Below are positions 29,932-39,210 of a DNA stretch of 64,000 nt, in pieces (position 1 is the first letter of the stretch; every line of letters starts with the position of its first letter). This stretch comes from Leptothoe kymatousa TAU-MAC 1615 (lineage in GTDB: Bacteria > Cyanobacteriota > Cyanobacteriia > Phormidesmidales > Phormidesmidaceae). A program made the position numbers and the translations under genes. The stretch covers positions 166,559 to 230,558 of the forward strand of contig NZ_JADOER010000003.1 of the NCBI RefSeq assembly GCF_018739865.1. Direction: 5' to 3'. Below the pieces are notes generated by a model. That model saw only the letters and a program-made list of their open reading frames with translations. It was not told the origin of the DNA and made no database searches.

Positions 29932-30474
29932 ATGGTGCAGCGGCTACTGAGTACTTGTTTATGGGTTGTTATTTTTGTACTCAGCTTTAGTGTTTATGTG
30001 CCGGATGCCCAGGCATCGATACACGTTTACCATGAGCGCCCTGGACAAACGACCATCCGATCGAAACAAAGTTTGCGCGATCGCAACGACCGTTCCTGGC
30101 AGGCCATTTTGTTCAAACGCTATCGCCCCGATGGCCTAGAAGGCATGTACCTGAGACTGGTGGGTTTCCCTGGAGTGGTGGATATTGCGCCACAACGGCC
30201 CTTATCCATTGACACCGGCACAACCTTAAACTGGCAAGCCCAACCCAAGCTAGATCCACCCACCCCCGCCCTGCCTAGCAATACTAACCAGTACGACGTG
30301 GCCGATATGATCGCGGGTCTACAGAAGGCAGTCCCCCTGACGCTGAGGGTATCACTGCAGGGGAAAGCACCGAGCGAAATTGTGATGCCGCCCTATGCGG
30401 TGCAAGAATGGCGCGACCTAGCCGCAGCGGCTGAAGATGGAGAGTTTAGCTCCAGTCCGATAACCAGCAATTAA
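29932..30474 (+). CDS. DUF3122 exported protein
   Basis: A 180-aa protein with a signal peptide ending in P-D-A-Q-A. The body matches the cyanobacterial DUF3122 family: IHVYHERPGQTTIRSKQSLRDRNDRSWQAILFKRY and MYLRLVGFPGVVDIAPQRPLSI. Function is unknown. Its stop codon overlaps by two bases (30472-30473) the stop codon of the convergent adhesin gene, leaving no room for a terminator. Confidence 0.85.
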   Translation: MVQRLLSTCLWVVIFVLSFSVYVPDAQASIHVYHERPGQTTIRSKQSLRDRNDRSWQAILFKRYRPDGLEGMYLRLVGFPGVVDIAPQRPLSIDTGTTLNWQAQPKLDPPTPALPSNTNQYDVADMIAGLQKAVPLTLRVSLQGKAPSEIVMPPYAVQEWRDLAAAAEDGEFSSSPITSN

Positions 30475-33400
30475 CAGGTCTGGCTGAGTACCCGACGACC
30501 GTCGGGTAGCTGAAAAATGCGATCAGGTTCGGCAATCGTTTGGGAACTGCCATTGACTGGAGGAACAATGGTTTGAACACGGCCTGTGGAGTAAACAGAG
30601 GAGCTATCCTCTGGTTGCTGGGAAAGCTGTTCACCGGCTGCGATCACAAAATAGCCCGTTGCTTCGTTCTGCCGGGCAATACAGCTGCTGGCCGTTAGGC
30701 TGTCTGGGTCTAGAAAGTTATCGGACAGTTCGCCCAGATTGTTTTCAACCAAGCTTGCCTCGGGCAATGTGACGCTGCCTGAGGCAAGACCACCCGAAAC
30801 ATTCACATCAACTCGACCGTTATTGTCCAGTGCCTGGAATTCTTCAACGGTGGTCAGCCGAGGGGAGAGCTGCAAATTTTCACCAAAGAAGGCAGGGGTG
30901 TTTAGGGAGATAGTGCCGCCGCGTCCTTGGGAGGCAAAAGCTAGGATATCGCTGTCATCCAAGGCCACAATTGAATCCGCTGTCAGGGTAATACTCCCCC
31001 CGCTGCCTGCAACAGTCCGTGCAGTGGCAAAGATATTGCCATCATCCAATAGTCGAATCGATTGGGCAAAAACGTCCACGTTGCCGCCGGTTGAAGCTTC
31101 TCTAGTGGCGGTTGAAATACTGCCCCTATTTGCCAATAAAAACGGTCCCTGTAGCGCGATCGCAATATTCCCAGTCTCACCGCCCCCCACATTCGTCGCA
31201 CTCAGGAAGGCATCCTCAGTGATTTCTAAACGCTGGGCCACAATCTGAATATCGCCACCGTTGCCATTTCCTTCTGGCTCAACGTTACTAAAAACTCCGC
31301 TAGGAAAATCAGAATTTACAGGATTAACCCCTTCAAAGCGTGCTGTTTCAGCAATATTGAACACAATATCCCCCGCATCGCCAACACCAAAAACGCTCGT
31401 TTTTAGCTGCGCTCCGGCTAACACCTCCAGATTACTGGCCGTAATCCTCAAGTCTCCCCCTGTCCCCTGGGCATTAATGGCAACCGCCGCCGAAGTCCCC
31501 GAAGGTAGGCCATCAGGAGCCACTCCCTCAAAGCGCGCTGTCTCGGTAATATTCAGAACAATATCGCCCGCTGCGCCCCGACCTAAAACTGACGCATCCA
31601 AGGTACCGCCGTCAGCCACAATCAAATTCGTCGCTGTGATAATAATGTCCCCACCCATGCCATCGCCCGTTGCTTGAATATTACTGAGCACGGCACTTCT
31701 TCTCTCAAGATCTCTATCATTGGGAGGCATCTCAAGATTCGCACCCTGGATACGCAAAGTCTCCGTAATGTTCAGCATGAGATTCCCGGCCCGGCCACTG
31801 GTATTGCTCAGGGAAGACGAGAGCCTCGCCCCACCCATCACCTCTAGATTGTTCGCCGTAATCCGAATGTCCCCACCATCCCCCGTTGCATTTACAGTAC
31901 TGCTGGCCGCAATCAGGCTGGCAACACCGATGGGATCTGTCCCATCAATTTGAACCCTATCTTCGATCTCTAAAATCACATTCCCGGCATTGCCTGCTCC
32001 ACTGGTTGCAGCCACGATGATTGCGCCGTCAGTAATGGCCAAACGCCCAGCCCTCAAGCGAATATCGCCGCCGTCCCCCCGACCAGATGTGCTGCTCAGA
32101 AGACCGCTGCTCACGAAATTTAGGCCAAAAGGACTGGTGCCATTTAGCAGCGCCGCATGCTTGATATCAAGGGTGATATCCCCCGATTGCCCCTGACCAC
32201 TGGTACTCGAGGAGATGAAAGCCCCGTCCAACAGCGCTAGCTCGGCAGCGGTGATTTGAATCCTGCCAGCATTGCCGGAGCTGTTCTCACCAAAGGCATT
32301 ACTGGCAATCAAACTCGTCAAAAGGCGACCATCATTAAGCAGTCTGCTCCCTGACATTTCTAGACGTCCACCTAGGTCAATTACAATGTTGCCCGCGTCG
32401 CCCGTGGTTGATCCAGGCTCATTTGCAATAGTAGCCGTAGAAATATTAACGCCATTGACCCCGGCGAAATCGGTGGCTGTAATACGAATATTGCCTGCGG
32501 AGCCCACCCGCTCTTCCCCGTCAGCAAATGTTCCAATCACACCCCGATCCAATAAGAGCGTGTCTTGCACATCAAGGGTGATATCGCCACCATTACCGCC
32601 ATTTACACCGATAGACAGTAGCAGCACGCTATTTTCATCGGTTCCATCTTCATCAATGACCCGTAGGTTTGCAGCCTTCACAATCAGATCACCAGCGGTT
32701 CCGTCCGTTTCTGCAGAACTGCCTATGCTCGTCCTATTATTTGCCGTTGCCCGAATGTTCACATCACCGTCAGCGATGAGAATAATATCCCCAAGGCTTC
32801 CCTGGGCAAATAGGCCAGTGGAAATATTGCTATCTTCAATGGCAATGGTTTGTCCCTGGATTAGCAATGTTCTGTCTGGCACCGGCTGTTCATTGGTCAA
32901 CAGGAGAACCAAACTGTTATTGATTTCAATATCGTTGGTGGCCAACAGGCTGAGATTATTGCCTGCGGCGAGAGTACCGTTTATCTGGATTTTATTGGCG
33001 GCCAGGGTCAAGTTATTACCCGTTTGCAGATTGCCCTGGCTGGTGATGCGGCCTGACGTATCGTTCAGATAGTTATCAAAGAAGATCCTGGGTGAAACCG
33101 CCAACAGCTGGCTCTGGTCGGGCTGACTGGCGCTAAAGATGACGTCGCCCAGCTCAATGGCAGCGGCGGTGGTGGCATAAAAGGAGCCAGTAATGTCCAG
33201 CGTGGCGGTGTCCGTAAAAGTAATGCCGTTGGGATTGAGCAAATACAAATCGGCAGGGCCATCCACCCCCAGGGTGCCAGCAAGGCTCGAGACATTGCCC
33301 CCCGTAACCCGGCTAAGAATAGAGGCAATCCCATCTGGGCTAGCAAAGTAAACCCGCTGCCCCGAATCGATATTGAATTCCCGAAAGCTGTGGAACAGAT

Positions 33401-33581
33401 TACTGCCGCGAGTGGCCCCTCCTTCAATCACATCCGCTGAACCACCGCGCACCGCTACACCAGGGGTCAGGGTGGAGGACTCATTACCCAGGGTGGTGTC
33501 GGGGATGATCTGGGCTTGGGCAGGATTGTAGGCAAGGACTGTGGAGGAGAAAACAATCAGAAAACGTTTCAGGAGATGCAT
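30471..33581 (-). CDS. TpsA-like filamentous adhesin (two-partner secretion domain)
   Basis: A 1036-aa exported beta-helix protein. A signal peptide (MHLLKRFLIVFSSTVLAYNP-AQA) is followed by a haemagglutination-activity/TPS domain at about residues 24-180 (HSFREFNIDSGQRVYFASP, and the NPNG motif in LLNPNGITFTDTATLDITGSFYAT). The middle is imperfect repeats built around G-N-A/G-G-D-I-x-I and the unit ITETARFEG, typical of beta-helix filaments. The C-terminus (CIARQNEATGYFVIAAGEQL) is the usual cyanobacterial ending. Such proteins are translocated by an outer-membrane TpsB/BamA-like partner, which is not in this window. It starts 14 bp after lipA on the same strand. Confidence 0.92.
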   Translation of the reverse strand: MHLLKRFLIVFSSTVLAYNPAQAQIIPDTTLGNESSTLTPGVAVRGGSADVIEGGATRGSNLFHSFREFNIDSGQRVYFASPDGIASILSRVTGGNVSSLAGTLGVDGPADLYLLNPNGITFTDTATLDITGSFYATTAAAIELGDVIFSASQPDQSQLLAVSPRIFFDNYLNDTSGRITSQGNLQTGNNLTLAANKIQINGTLAAGNNLSLLATNDIEINNSLVLLLTNEQPVPDRTLLIQGQTIAIEDSNISTGLFAQGSLGDIILIADGDVNIRATANNRTSIGSSAETDGTAGDLIVKAANLRVIDEDGTDENSVLLLSIGVNGGNGGDITLDVQDTLLLDRGVIGTFADGEERVGSAGNIRITATDFAGVNGVNISTATIANEPGSTTGDAGNIVIDLGGRLEMSGSRLLNDGRLLTSLIASNAFGENSSGNAGRIQITAAELALLDGAFISSSTSGQGQSGDITLDIKHAALLNGTSPFGLNFVSSGLLSSTSGRGDGGDIRLRAGRLAITDGAIIVAATSGAGNAGNVILEIEDRVQIDGTDPIGVASLIAASSTVNATGDGGDIRITANNLEVMGGARLSSSLSNTSGRAGNLMLNITETLRIQGANLEMPPNDRDLERRSAVLSNIQATGDGMGGDIIITATNLIVADGGTLDASVLGRGAAGDIVLNITETARFEGVAPDGLPSGTSAAVAINAQGTGGDLRITASNLEVLAGAQLKTSVFGVGDAGDIVFNIAETARFEGVNPVNSDFPSGVFSNVEPEGNGNGGDIQIVAQRLEITEDAFLSATNVGGGETGNIAIALQGPFLLANRGSISTATREASTGGNVDVFAQSIRLLDDGNIFATARTVAGSGGSITLTADSIVALDDSDILAFASQGRGGTISLNTPAFFGENLQLSPRLTTVEEFQALDNNGRVDVNVSGGLASGSVTLPEASLVENNLGELSDNFLDPDSLTASSCIARQNEATGYFVIAAGEQLSQQPEDSSSVYSTGRVQTIVPPVNGSSQTIAEPDRIFQLPDGRRVLSQTC

Positions 33582-33595
33582 GAGCGGGCGGGCGG

Positions 33596-34507
33596 TTATT
33601 CTTCGCCCGCGTGGTAGGAACTGCGCACCAGGGGGCCGGAGCGCACTTGGGAAAAGCCTAGGTCACGGGCGATGTCGCCCAGGTGGTCAAATTCTTCTGG
33701 GGTCCAGTAGCGCTGTACGGGCAGATGATCTAGGGAGGGTCGCATATATTGGCCGAGGGTGATGCGATCGCAGCCCACCGAACGTAGATCCTTCATCGTC
33801 GTGACTAGCTCCTCCTCAGTTTCGCCATGGCCCAGCATCAGCCCCGACTTAGTAGGAATTGAAGCATCCAACTGCTTGACGCAGCGCAGCACCTCTAAAG
33901 AACGCCAATATTTCGCACCACGACGCACCGGCCCCTGCAAGCGCTCCACCGTCTCCACATTGTGATTTAAACAAGCAGGCCGCGCCGCCGCAATGGTCGC
34001 CAACCGGTCTCGTTGCGCTGCATCTGGCTCGGGGCCACCCCAAAAATCCGGCGTCAGCAACTCAATTTGGGTCCCCGGATTCAGGGTGCGAATGGCGGCC
34101 ATCGTGGCCACAAACCAGCCGGCCCCATGGTCTGGCAAATCATCCCGCGCCACTGACGTCAGCACCACATAGTCCAAACCCAACAGCTGAATCGATTCCG
34201 CCACCTTCTGGGGCTCCTGGGGATCGAGGGGCATCGGTGCGTGGCCCTTATCCACCTGACAAAACGCACAGGCACGGGTACACACAGGCCCCATCAGCAA
34301 AAAAGACGCCGTCTTATTCGCATAGCATTCGCTACGATTTGGGCAGCGGCCCTCCTCACAAATCGTATGAATCTGCCGTTGTTTAATAATTTTTTGTACA
34401 GTCGAAAGTTCGCTAGCCCGACCGATAGGCCGCCTTAACCAGTCTGGTAACTGAACAATCTCAGGCCGGGTAGCATCGCCGGAACGTATTTGAGATAAAC
34501 TTTCCAT
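33596..34507 (-). CDS. lipA: Lipoyl synthase
   Basis: Radical-SAM enzyme that inserts two sulfurs into octanoyl groups on lipoyl domains of pyruvate dehydrogenase and the glycine cleavage H protein. Both iron-sulfur sites are visible: the auxiliary cluster in [12 protein letters not shown] and the SAM cluster in CTRACAFC. The C-terminal R-S-S-Y ([11 protein letters not shown]), whose serine ligates the auxiliary cluster, is intact. 303 aa is normal. The adhesin gene follows 14 bp later; read-through is possible though functionally unrelated. Confidence 0.97.
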   Translation of the reverse strand: MESLSQIRSGDATRPEIVQLPDWLRRPIGRASELSTVQKIIKQRQIHTICEEGRCPNRSECYANKTASFLLMGPVCTRACAFCQVDKGHAPMPLDPQEPQKVAESIQLLGLDYVVLTSVARDDLPDHGAGWFVATMAAIRTLNPGTQIELLTPDFWGGPEPDAAQRDRLATIAAARPACLNHNVETVERLQGPVRRGAKYWRSLEVLRCVKQLDASIPTKSGLMLGHGETEEELVTTMKDLRSVGCDRITLGQYMRPSLDHLPVQRYWTPEEFDHLGDIARDLGFSQVRSGPLVRSSYHAGEE

Positions 34508-34896
34508 GACACAAGCAGCTTTTCTAGGGTGTTATTTGGCGCGCATAGGGCAATCGTTGGAAAGCGTTAAGCAGCAATGGCTATGTGCGTCGCAATTTGC
34601 CGAATGGCTTCAGCAAATTGCTATAGACTGGGTATTCTAAGAATTACGTAGATATAGACACCTCCGCAACCATATACGAACGTTTTAACGCTTTTTTGAT
34701 CCTATATGATTCTTAGAAACTAATCAGGGCTAAACATACCAACAATATTCACTGGGCAACATGGCTTTATGGGTTGCTAAACCAATCATCTATCCATCAT
34801 GGGTACTCTGCTTAAGGGATGCATTGGCAGGCAATCGGGAAAAGTCTCAGCCGTCCTTAACTTATATACACTGTAGCTATCTATTAGGAGTCAGTC
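34508..34896. other. Divergent spacer between lipA and the response regulator
   Basis: 389 bp, AT-rich, no ORF or clear hairpin. It should hold both promoters. Confidence 0.4.
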
Positions 34897-35451
34897 GTGG
34901 CAGCAAGTCATAAGATTTTAGTTATCGATGATAGCCGAGTCATCCGCATGCGCGTCCGAGATATGTTGCCCCAGGGTAACTTTGAGGTGATTGAAGCCAC
35001 CGACGGCGTTGAAGGGTTAGACGCTATTCGCAGCCAGAAGCCTAACCTGATCATGCTAGATTTCTTGCTGCCCCGCATGAGTGGTTGGGAAGTATTCCAA
35101 GCAATTCAGGCCTCGCCAGAATTGCAAAAAATTCCCCTGGTGCTCATGTCCGGTCGGCGGGAAGAAGTGACTGAAAAAATCCCGGGTCCCTTTGATTATT
35201 TTGAATTTATTCAGAAGCCGTTCGAGCAAAAGGAACTGATTGAGGCCATCAAAGCCTCCATGGTAAAGGCCCGCAAAGTTCGCCCACAGACCAGTGCGGC
35301 AAAAACCGCTGCTGCCAGCGCGACCACTGGCGAAAGTGCCGCAGAAATTGCAGCCCTGAAGAAGCAAGTGGCGTCTCTACAAAAAGAAGTGGCCATGCTC
35401 AAAAATCAAACGGCGAAGATTTTGGCCTTCATCAAACAAAAGCTCAAGTAG
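34897..35451 (+). CDS. Response regulator with C-terminal coiled coil
   Basis: A 184-aa protein: a receiver domain at residues ~6-122 with the acidic pair in VIDDSR, the phospho-acceptor aspartate in LIMLDFLLPRMSGWEV, the switch serine in LVLMSGRRE and the lysine in FIQKPFE. An Ala/Thr-rich linker leads to a heptad-like coiled coil (EIAALKKQVASLQKEVAMLKNQTAKILAFI). There is no DNA-binding output domain, so it likely acts by protein contacts, as in motility or two-component relay systems. GTG start; no kinase gene is adjacent. Confidence 0.92.
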   Translation: MAASHKILVIDDSRVIRMRVRDMLPQGNFEVIEATDGVEGLDAIRSQKPNLIMLDFLLPRMSGWEVFQAIQASPELQKIPLVLMSGRREEVTEKIPGPFDYFEFIQKPFEQKELIEAIKASMVKARKVRPQTSAAKTAAASATTGESAAEIAALKKQVASLQKEVAMLKNQTAKILAFIKQKLK

Positions 35452-35460
35452 AGCACATGT

Positions 35461-35550
35461 TGAATGCGGAAGTCGGCATCCAGAAGAATGCAGAACCGTC
35501 GGAAGTAATCAGACGCAATGCCCTTGCTCAATTCCTCATTCCGACTTCCT
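35461..35550. repeat. Degenerate CGGAAGTCGG / CCGACTTCC repeat segment
   Basis: The spacer between the response regulator and recR contains several near-copies of GGAAGTCGG and the inverse CCGACTTCC. The same motif family appears at 47240-47350, so it is probably a dispersed intergenic repeat of this genome. Confidence 0.5.
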
Positions 35551-35558
35551 AATTCTCC

Positions 35559-36152
35559 CTAACTCAGCGCCTGACGGCCCTCCAGCGCCCTCGCCAGGGT
35601 CACTTCATCGGCATATTCTAGATCTCCCCCCATGGGTAAACCAAAGGCAATGCGGGTCACTTTAGTAAAGGGTTTGAGCAACTGTCCCACATATAGGGTG
35701 GTAGTATCGCCCTCAATGCTGGGGCTAATGGCCAGGATCACTTCGTCGATATCGTCCTTATTGACTCGATGCACGAGCTGACCGATGTTGAGCTGTTCGG
35801 GGCCAATGCCATCCATGGGTGAAATCAGACCACCCAGCACATGGTATTTGCCTTTAAATTCTCGCGTACGTTCGATGGCAATCACATCCCGTGAGTCTGC
35901 AACCACACAAAGGGTTTGATTTTCTCGACGCTTCGAGCGACAAATATCACACACAGGATCAGCCGATAGGTGAAAACAAATGGAGCAGTAGCCCACCTGC
36001 TGCTTGGCATCCACCAAGGCTTGGGCCAGGGCTCTCACTTCGGCTTCTGGACGCTTGAGCACATGCAGGGCTAGACGTTGGGCTGTTTTTGGTCCAACGC
36101 CCGGTAGACGTTGAAATTCTTCAATTAATTTGGCTAACGGACGGGTATAGAT
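35559..36152 (-). CDS. recR: Recombination mediator RecR, apparent non-standard start codon
   Basis: Binds with RecF/RecO at DNA gaps and loads RecA. The helix-hairpin-helix [15 protein letters not shown], the C4 zinc finger [16 protein letters not shown] and a Toprim domain ([15 protein letters not shown]...) are all intact. The only ATG/GTG/TTG candidate in frame is a GTG at 36062, which would delete the whole N-terminal HhH segment. The frame is open to a stop at 36168-36170, and conserved residues begin at [15 protein letters not shown]. The best Shine-Dalgarno (AAGGAG) lies 8 nt before an ATC at 36152, so I place the start there tentatively. This would give 197 aa, the normal length. A sequencing error is the alternative. 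Confidence 0.85.
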   Translation of the reverse strand: MYTRPLAKLIEEFQRLPGVGPKTAQRLALHVLKRPEAEVRALAQALVDAKQQVGYCSICFHLSADPVCDICRSKRRENQTLCVVADSRDVIAIERTREFKGKYHVLGGLISPMDGIGPEQLNIGQLVHRVNKDDIDEVILAISPSIEGDTTTLYVGQLLKPFTKVTRIAFGLPMGGDLEYADEVTLARALEGRQALS

Positions 36153-36310
36153 AGATTTGACTCCTTCCTATGGGTTGACCCGACTCATCCTTTCCCTGGG
36201 GGACAATGATTATTCGGCGTGGCTGATGGGAACTATGATGCCATTTGTTGAATGTGGTGGAATGCGGACGTCAGTCCCCCAGATCGTTGCCCCCTCTCCA
36301 TTAGCAACGG

Positions 36311-36526
36311 CTATTCTTCTTCGGTTGCATTAGCAATATCTTCGCTTTTGCCACGCACCGGGGGTAATTTTTCCACGAGGCCCATGGTAAACGCCACATC
36401 GGGTAAATCCCCGGTGATGTATTTGCCGGGCTCAAACACACGGCCTGGGGTAAAGCACATCTGACGTAGCTCTACTACTTCAGTGGCTCCAAACATTGCA
36501 CGCGATAGTCGCCGTTCTAGGGCCAT
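36311..36526 (-). CDS. Small protein of unknown function downstream of raf1
   Basis: A 71-aa protein (MALERRLSRAMFGATEVVEL...). AGGAGG lies 4 nt before the ATG, a very strong ribosome site for this genome, and the gene begins 24 bp after the raf1 stop on the same strand, so it is very likely co-transcribed with it. No domain, signal peptide or membrane helix is seen. The linkage suggests, but does not show, a role near Rubisco or carbon fixation. Confidence 0.7.
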   Translation of the reverse strand: MALERRLSRAMFGATEVVELRQMCFTPGRVFEPGKYITGDLPDVAFTMGLVEKLPPVRGKSEDIANATEEE

Positions 36527-36550
36527 AGGTCCTCCTAGTTGATGGGTGAT

Positions 36551-37633
36551 TTATTCGTCAATCTGCCACAGTTCTTGGGTGTAGCTTTCATCTAATACTT
36601 TCTTGGGTCGCACAATCACGATCACCCGACCCAGCAACGGTACGCTAGGCTGCGTGTCGAACCATTGCACAGATAGCTGGTCATCGTCGCCCACCACCAC
36701 AAAGTAGCTGTTGTCATCCCAGGTTTGTTGCTGGCGATCGAGCACGACTAGTACGGTTTCGGTCAGGGTACTGCCCGCCTGGGTGGGTAAAGCGTTAACG
36801 GGGGCCAGAAATGCGATCGCATCTTTAGCCGTCAGCACCACCTGCCAACCCGGTAACGGCACCCAGGCCTGTTCCCCCACAGACTGCACCACCCCAAACG
36901 CTCCATCGGGGTTCATCTGGGGCACCGCCTGCAACCTCTCCACAGAAATGGGCCATTCCCCCACCATGGGCACAACGCAGGGCACATCCGTATCCGTTTC
37001 CAACCGATACAAGGGCAAACGAGGGGTGGGCTTGGATTTCACCACCGTAAAATCCGTCAGGAGCTTTTCAATAGCTTCCCGCGCCCCGGCACTATGGGCA
37101 AAGCGTAAACCTTGAGCAATCAGTCGTGACCTCGCCTGCAGTTCCGACGTCTGACGCGCCAAATTCCAATAGGAAAATGCCACCCCATCGCCGGGATGCA
37201 TCGAAAAGCCCGTCGGTGGCTCGCTGCGGTAAGAATATTCCTTGAGGGTCTTAGCAATATCCCGCACCTGCTCCGAATCCAGCCCCTGGTCGTAGATCAA
37301 CTGCACCGCCTTGGCGCGATCATCCTTCGATAGGATTCTCAATTCATACAACGAATCACTCCCACGAGCCGTAAAGTGCTGCAGCGCCGCATCCGAAACC
37401 GCACCGCCAGTAAGAGACTGATACACCTGACCAGCCACAATAATCTGATTTTGCTGGATCGGCTCAAATCCAGTACCTTCAAAAATTGCCTGGGGCGACA
37501 TGCCCGACTCTTTTAGAGTCTGACAGGCGCTGGCCCAGTCGACCCAGTGGCCTTCTTTACGGCGCAATTGCAACAGTAGGGCATCTGTGTCCGCTGAGGG
37601 TGAATTATGAGCAGGGGTGGTCATAGATGACAT
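36551..37633 (-). CDS. raf1: Rubisco accumulation factor 1
   Basis: Dimeric chaperone that binds RbcL dimers and promotes assembly of the L8 core in the cytosol. The 360-aa protein shows the three parts of the family: an N-terminal helix-turn-helix-like domain (EGHWVDWASACQTLKESGMSPQAIFEGTGFEP), an alpha domain (YELRILSKDDRAKAVQLIYDQGLDSEQVRDIAKTLKE) and a C-terminal beta domain (PLYRLETDTDVPCVVPMVGEWPI...). No rbc genes are in the window, which is usual. Confidence 0.93.
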   Translation of the reverse strand: MSSMTTPAHNSPSADTDALLLQLRRKEGHWVDWASACQTLKESGMSPQAIFEGTGFEPIQQNQIIVAGQVYQSLTGGAVSDAALQHFTARGSDSLYELRILSKDDRAKAVQLIYDQGLDSEQVRDIAKTLKEYSYRSEPPTGFSMHPGDGVAFSYWNLARQTSELQARSRLIAQGLRFAHSAGAREAIEKLLTDFTVVKSKPTPRLPLYRLETDTDVPCVVPMVGEWPISVERLQAVPQMNPDGAFGVVQSVGEQAWVPLPGWQVVLTAKDAIAFLAPVNALPTQAGSTLTETVLVVLDRQQQTWDDNSYFVVVGDDDQLSVQWFDTQPSVPLLGRVIVIVRPKKVLDESYTQELWQIDE

Positions 37634-38189
37634 CAGGCGAAAAGTGTCTTTTGACTTTATCGCGGATAGTTAACTCCAACACAAGAAGCAATTATTTTTT
37701 TACGCCCGGGCACCAAACCAAAGGCCGCACCCTCACCAAGGCAATAGCCACCAAGCAACTTTTCCTAAAATATGCACTCCCTCCATCGCCATTAACGGCC
37801 TACACGGCCCCGAAGCCATGGGGCGCAAACCACCACCAATAGCGCCAAAAGCCTGTCAAAAGGAGCAGGACTTTTGGCGCTATCGAATGAGCTAGGATTG
37901 CTGAGCGTCTAAACATGGGTTGCCATAGGACTCAATGGCAGCACCTACTGACCCACGAGCTATCAGAGATCGAAGCATCCTATTTATGGAAGTATCTGCG
38001 TTTTCCCAAGTAGGCATACTGGCCTCCCCCTCCAATCCTGGGGGAGACCAGACTCAACGCCCCAAAAATTCAGAGTGGGGGGACAAATACTAAGCCGTTT
38101 AACAGGTTGTTTGTAACTTACAAACGATTGAGCTCACCCACTTACCCAGTAGACTGCCCCAAGTACTCCATAGAGAAAACCTACGTTGG
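37634..38189. other. 556-bp region with no supported gene
   Basis: Contains a long hairpin at 37839-37883. Short ORFs here show no features and I do not call them. The region begins the accessory stretch and divides raf1 from the zinc-ribbon gene. Confidence 0.4.
37839..37883. repeat. 13-bp perfect hairpin with a nested second stem
   Basis: ATAGCGCCAAAAG (37839-37851) pairs exactly with 37871-37883; inside, CCTG and CAGG can pair. It lies about 205 bp upstream of raf1. No T-run follows, so it is not a standard terminator. Confidence 0.6.
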
Positions 38190-38414
38190 CTAGCCAACAG
38201 ATAACAACAGAAATAAAAGCAACAAAAACAATAGGACAAACGGCCAGTCGTTGACCCGCCGTCGCTGCGCTGGCAACGGCGGGGGCGAGCTACACAAAAT
38301 ACACTTATATACACTAGAACTCACCTTTAGCAGAGATAGCCTCGAACACTGAGGGCAGTTAAAAAGCTGACCATCATAGGCAGCATCACAAAACTCTTTA
38401 GCATTCTCTTTCAT
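38190..38414 (-). CDS. Small zinc-ribbon protein with C-terminal membrane anchor
   Basis: A 74-aa protein if started at the ATG 38414. It has a zinc ribbon with two CxxC pairs (FNCPQCSRLSLL...YKCILCSS), a short proline/arginine linker (PPPLPAQRRR) and a very hydrophobic C-terminus (WPFVLLFLLLLFLLLSVG), so it should be tail-anchored with the ribbon in the cytosol. It follows the NfeD-like gene by 50 bp on the same strand. The frame is open upstream into that gene, but the residues there are not meaningful. Function unknown. Confidence 0.6.
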   Translation of the reverse strand: MKENAKEFCDAAYDGQLFNCPQCSRLSLLKVSSSVYKCILCSSPPPLPAQRRRVNDWPFVLLFLLLLFLLLSVG

Positions 38415-38464
38415 TGACCTACACCCAACGGAAGACTGAAATTTATTCACAAGAATATGTATTA

Positions 38465-38782
38465 CTAGCCCCGACATTGCTCCACCAGCAACGTATGACC
38501 CCTAAGACCTGTCACACGAATGTTCTGACCAGGGGCAATGGGTACCTTACTGTTAGACAAGGCAACCCAGAGACGCTCATTGACACAGACTATGCCTTTC
38601 TTAAAGGCTGTAATCTCGGTATACGCCACACCAAGGCACGCCTCATCAATATCCACGGGCATAACCTCAGATTTTTGAAATTCGCTAAAGTAACCCTTAG
38701 TTGAAAGTTTACTAAGAATAAATACTACATCTGGATGGGGAAAGCCCCCATCAGGCAAACATTGTTCTGCCAAATAAGACAT
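38465..38782 (-). CDS. Free-standing NfeD-like OB-fold protein
   Basis: A 105-aa protein with AGGAG 7 nt before the ATG. Residues ~52-102 resemble the C-terminal OB-fold domain of NfeD proteins: GIVCVNERLWVALSNSKVPIAPGQNIRVTGLRGHTLLVEQ, with the usual G-x-V...W...G...V-x-V...G-x-x-L-x-V-E pattern. No membrane helices or protease domain are attached, unlike normal NfeD, which partners with stomatin-like proteins. The N-terminal 50 residues are unrecognised. It is probably co-transcribed with the zinc-ribbon membrane protein behind it, which could provide the missing membrane anchor. Confidence 0.7.
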   Translation of the reverse strand: MSYLAEQCLPDGGFPHPDVVFILSKLSTKGYFSEFQKSEVMPVDIDEACLGVAYTEITAFKKGIVCVNERLWVALSNSKVPIAPGQNIRVTGLRGHTLLVEQCRG

Positions 38783-39210
38783 TTACAAGCTCCTGATTAG
38801 AATTAAACAGGTATATGAAGTGAATCATTGCTCTAGCCAATTAATATCAATACAGGGATTCAGGCGTCTAGAGGTCACACTACCCCTTGCTACACCTGGC
38901 ATATATCGCAATGATTTTCAGGAACTTTACTCTCTTCAAAGATTACATAATTTACTACTTACCTACCTGTTGACTTTCCCTTACATCCGCTTACATACCT
39001 AAGGCAGATCGAGAAAATACCCACCAGCAAGGCATTTACAGCCCCAAAACCTAGTCAAGACCTGAATCAGGAATCCCGAAGCCCCATGTGTAGCATCCAC
39101 GGCCTAAAGCCGTAGATTGTCTCAAAAAAGACCAACATTTACCCAGGTCCATGGCACTTTAAAACAAATATTGATGTTATAACGGACTTGAGTCGTCCAG
39201 GTTCCTGAAC
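38783..39210. other. 428-bp divergent spacer before the NACHT gene
   Basis: AT-rich with no ORF of merit. A short hairpin ACGGCCTAAAGCCGT is at about 39098-39112. It should hold the promoters of the NfeD-like pair and the NACHT gene. Confidence 0.4.

Noticed and set aside
38099..38314. 71-aa minus-strand ORF rich in cysteine and phenylalanine
   Set aside because: It is an alternative frame overlapping the zinc-ribbon gene, whose own frame has clear CxxC pairs and a membrane segment.
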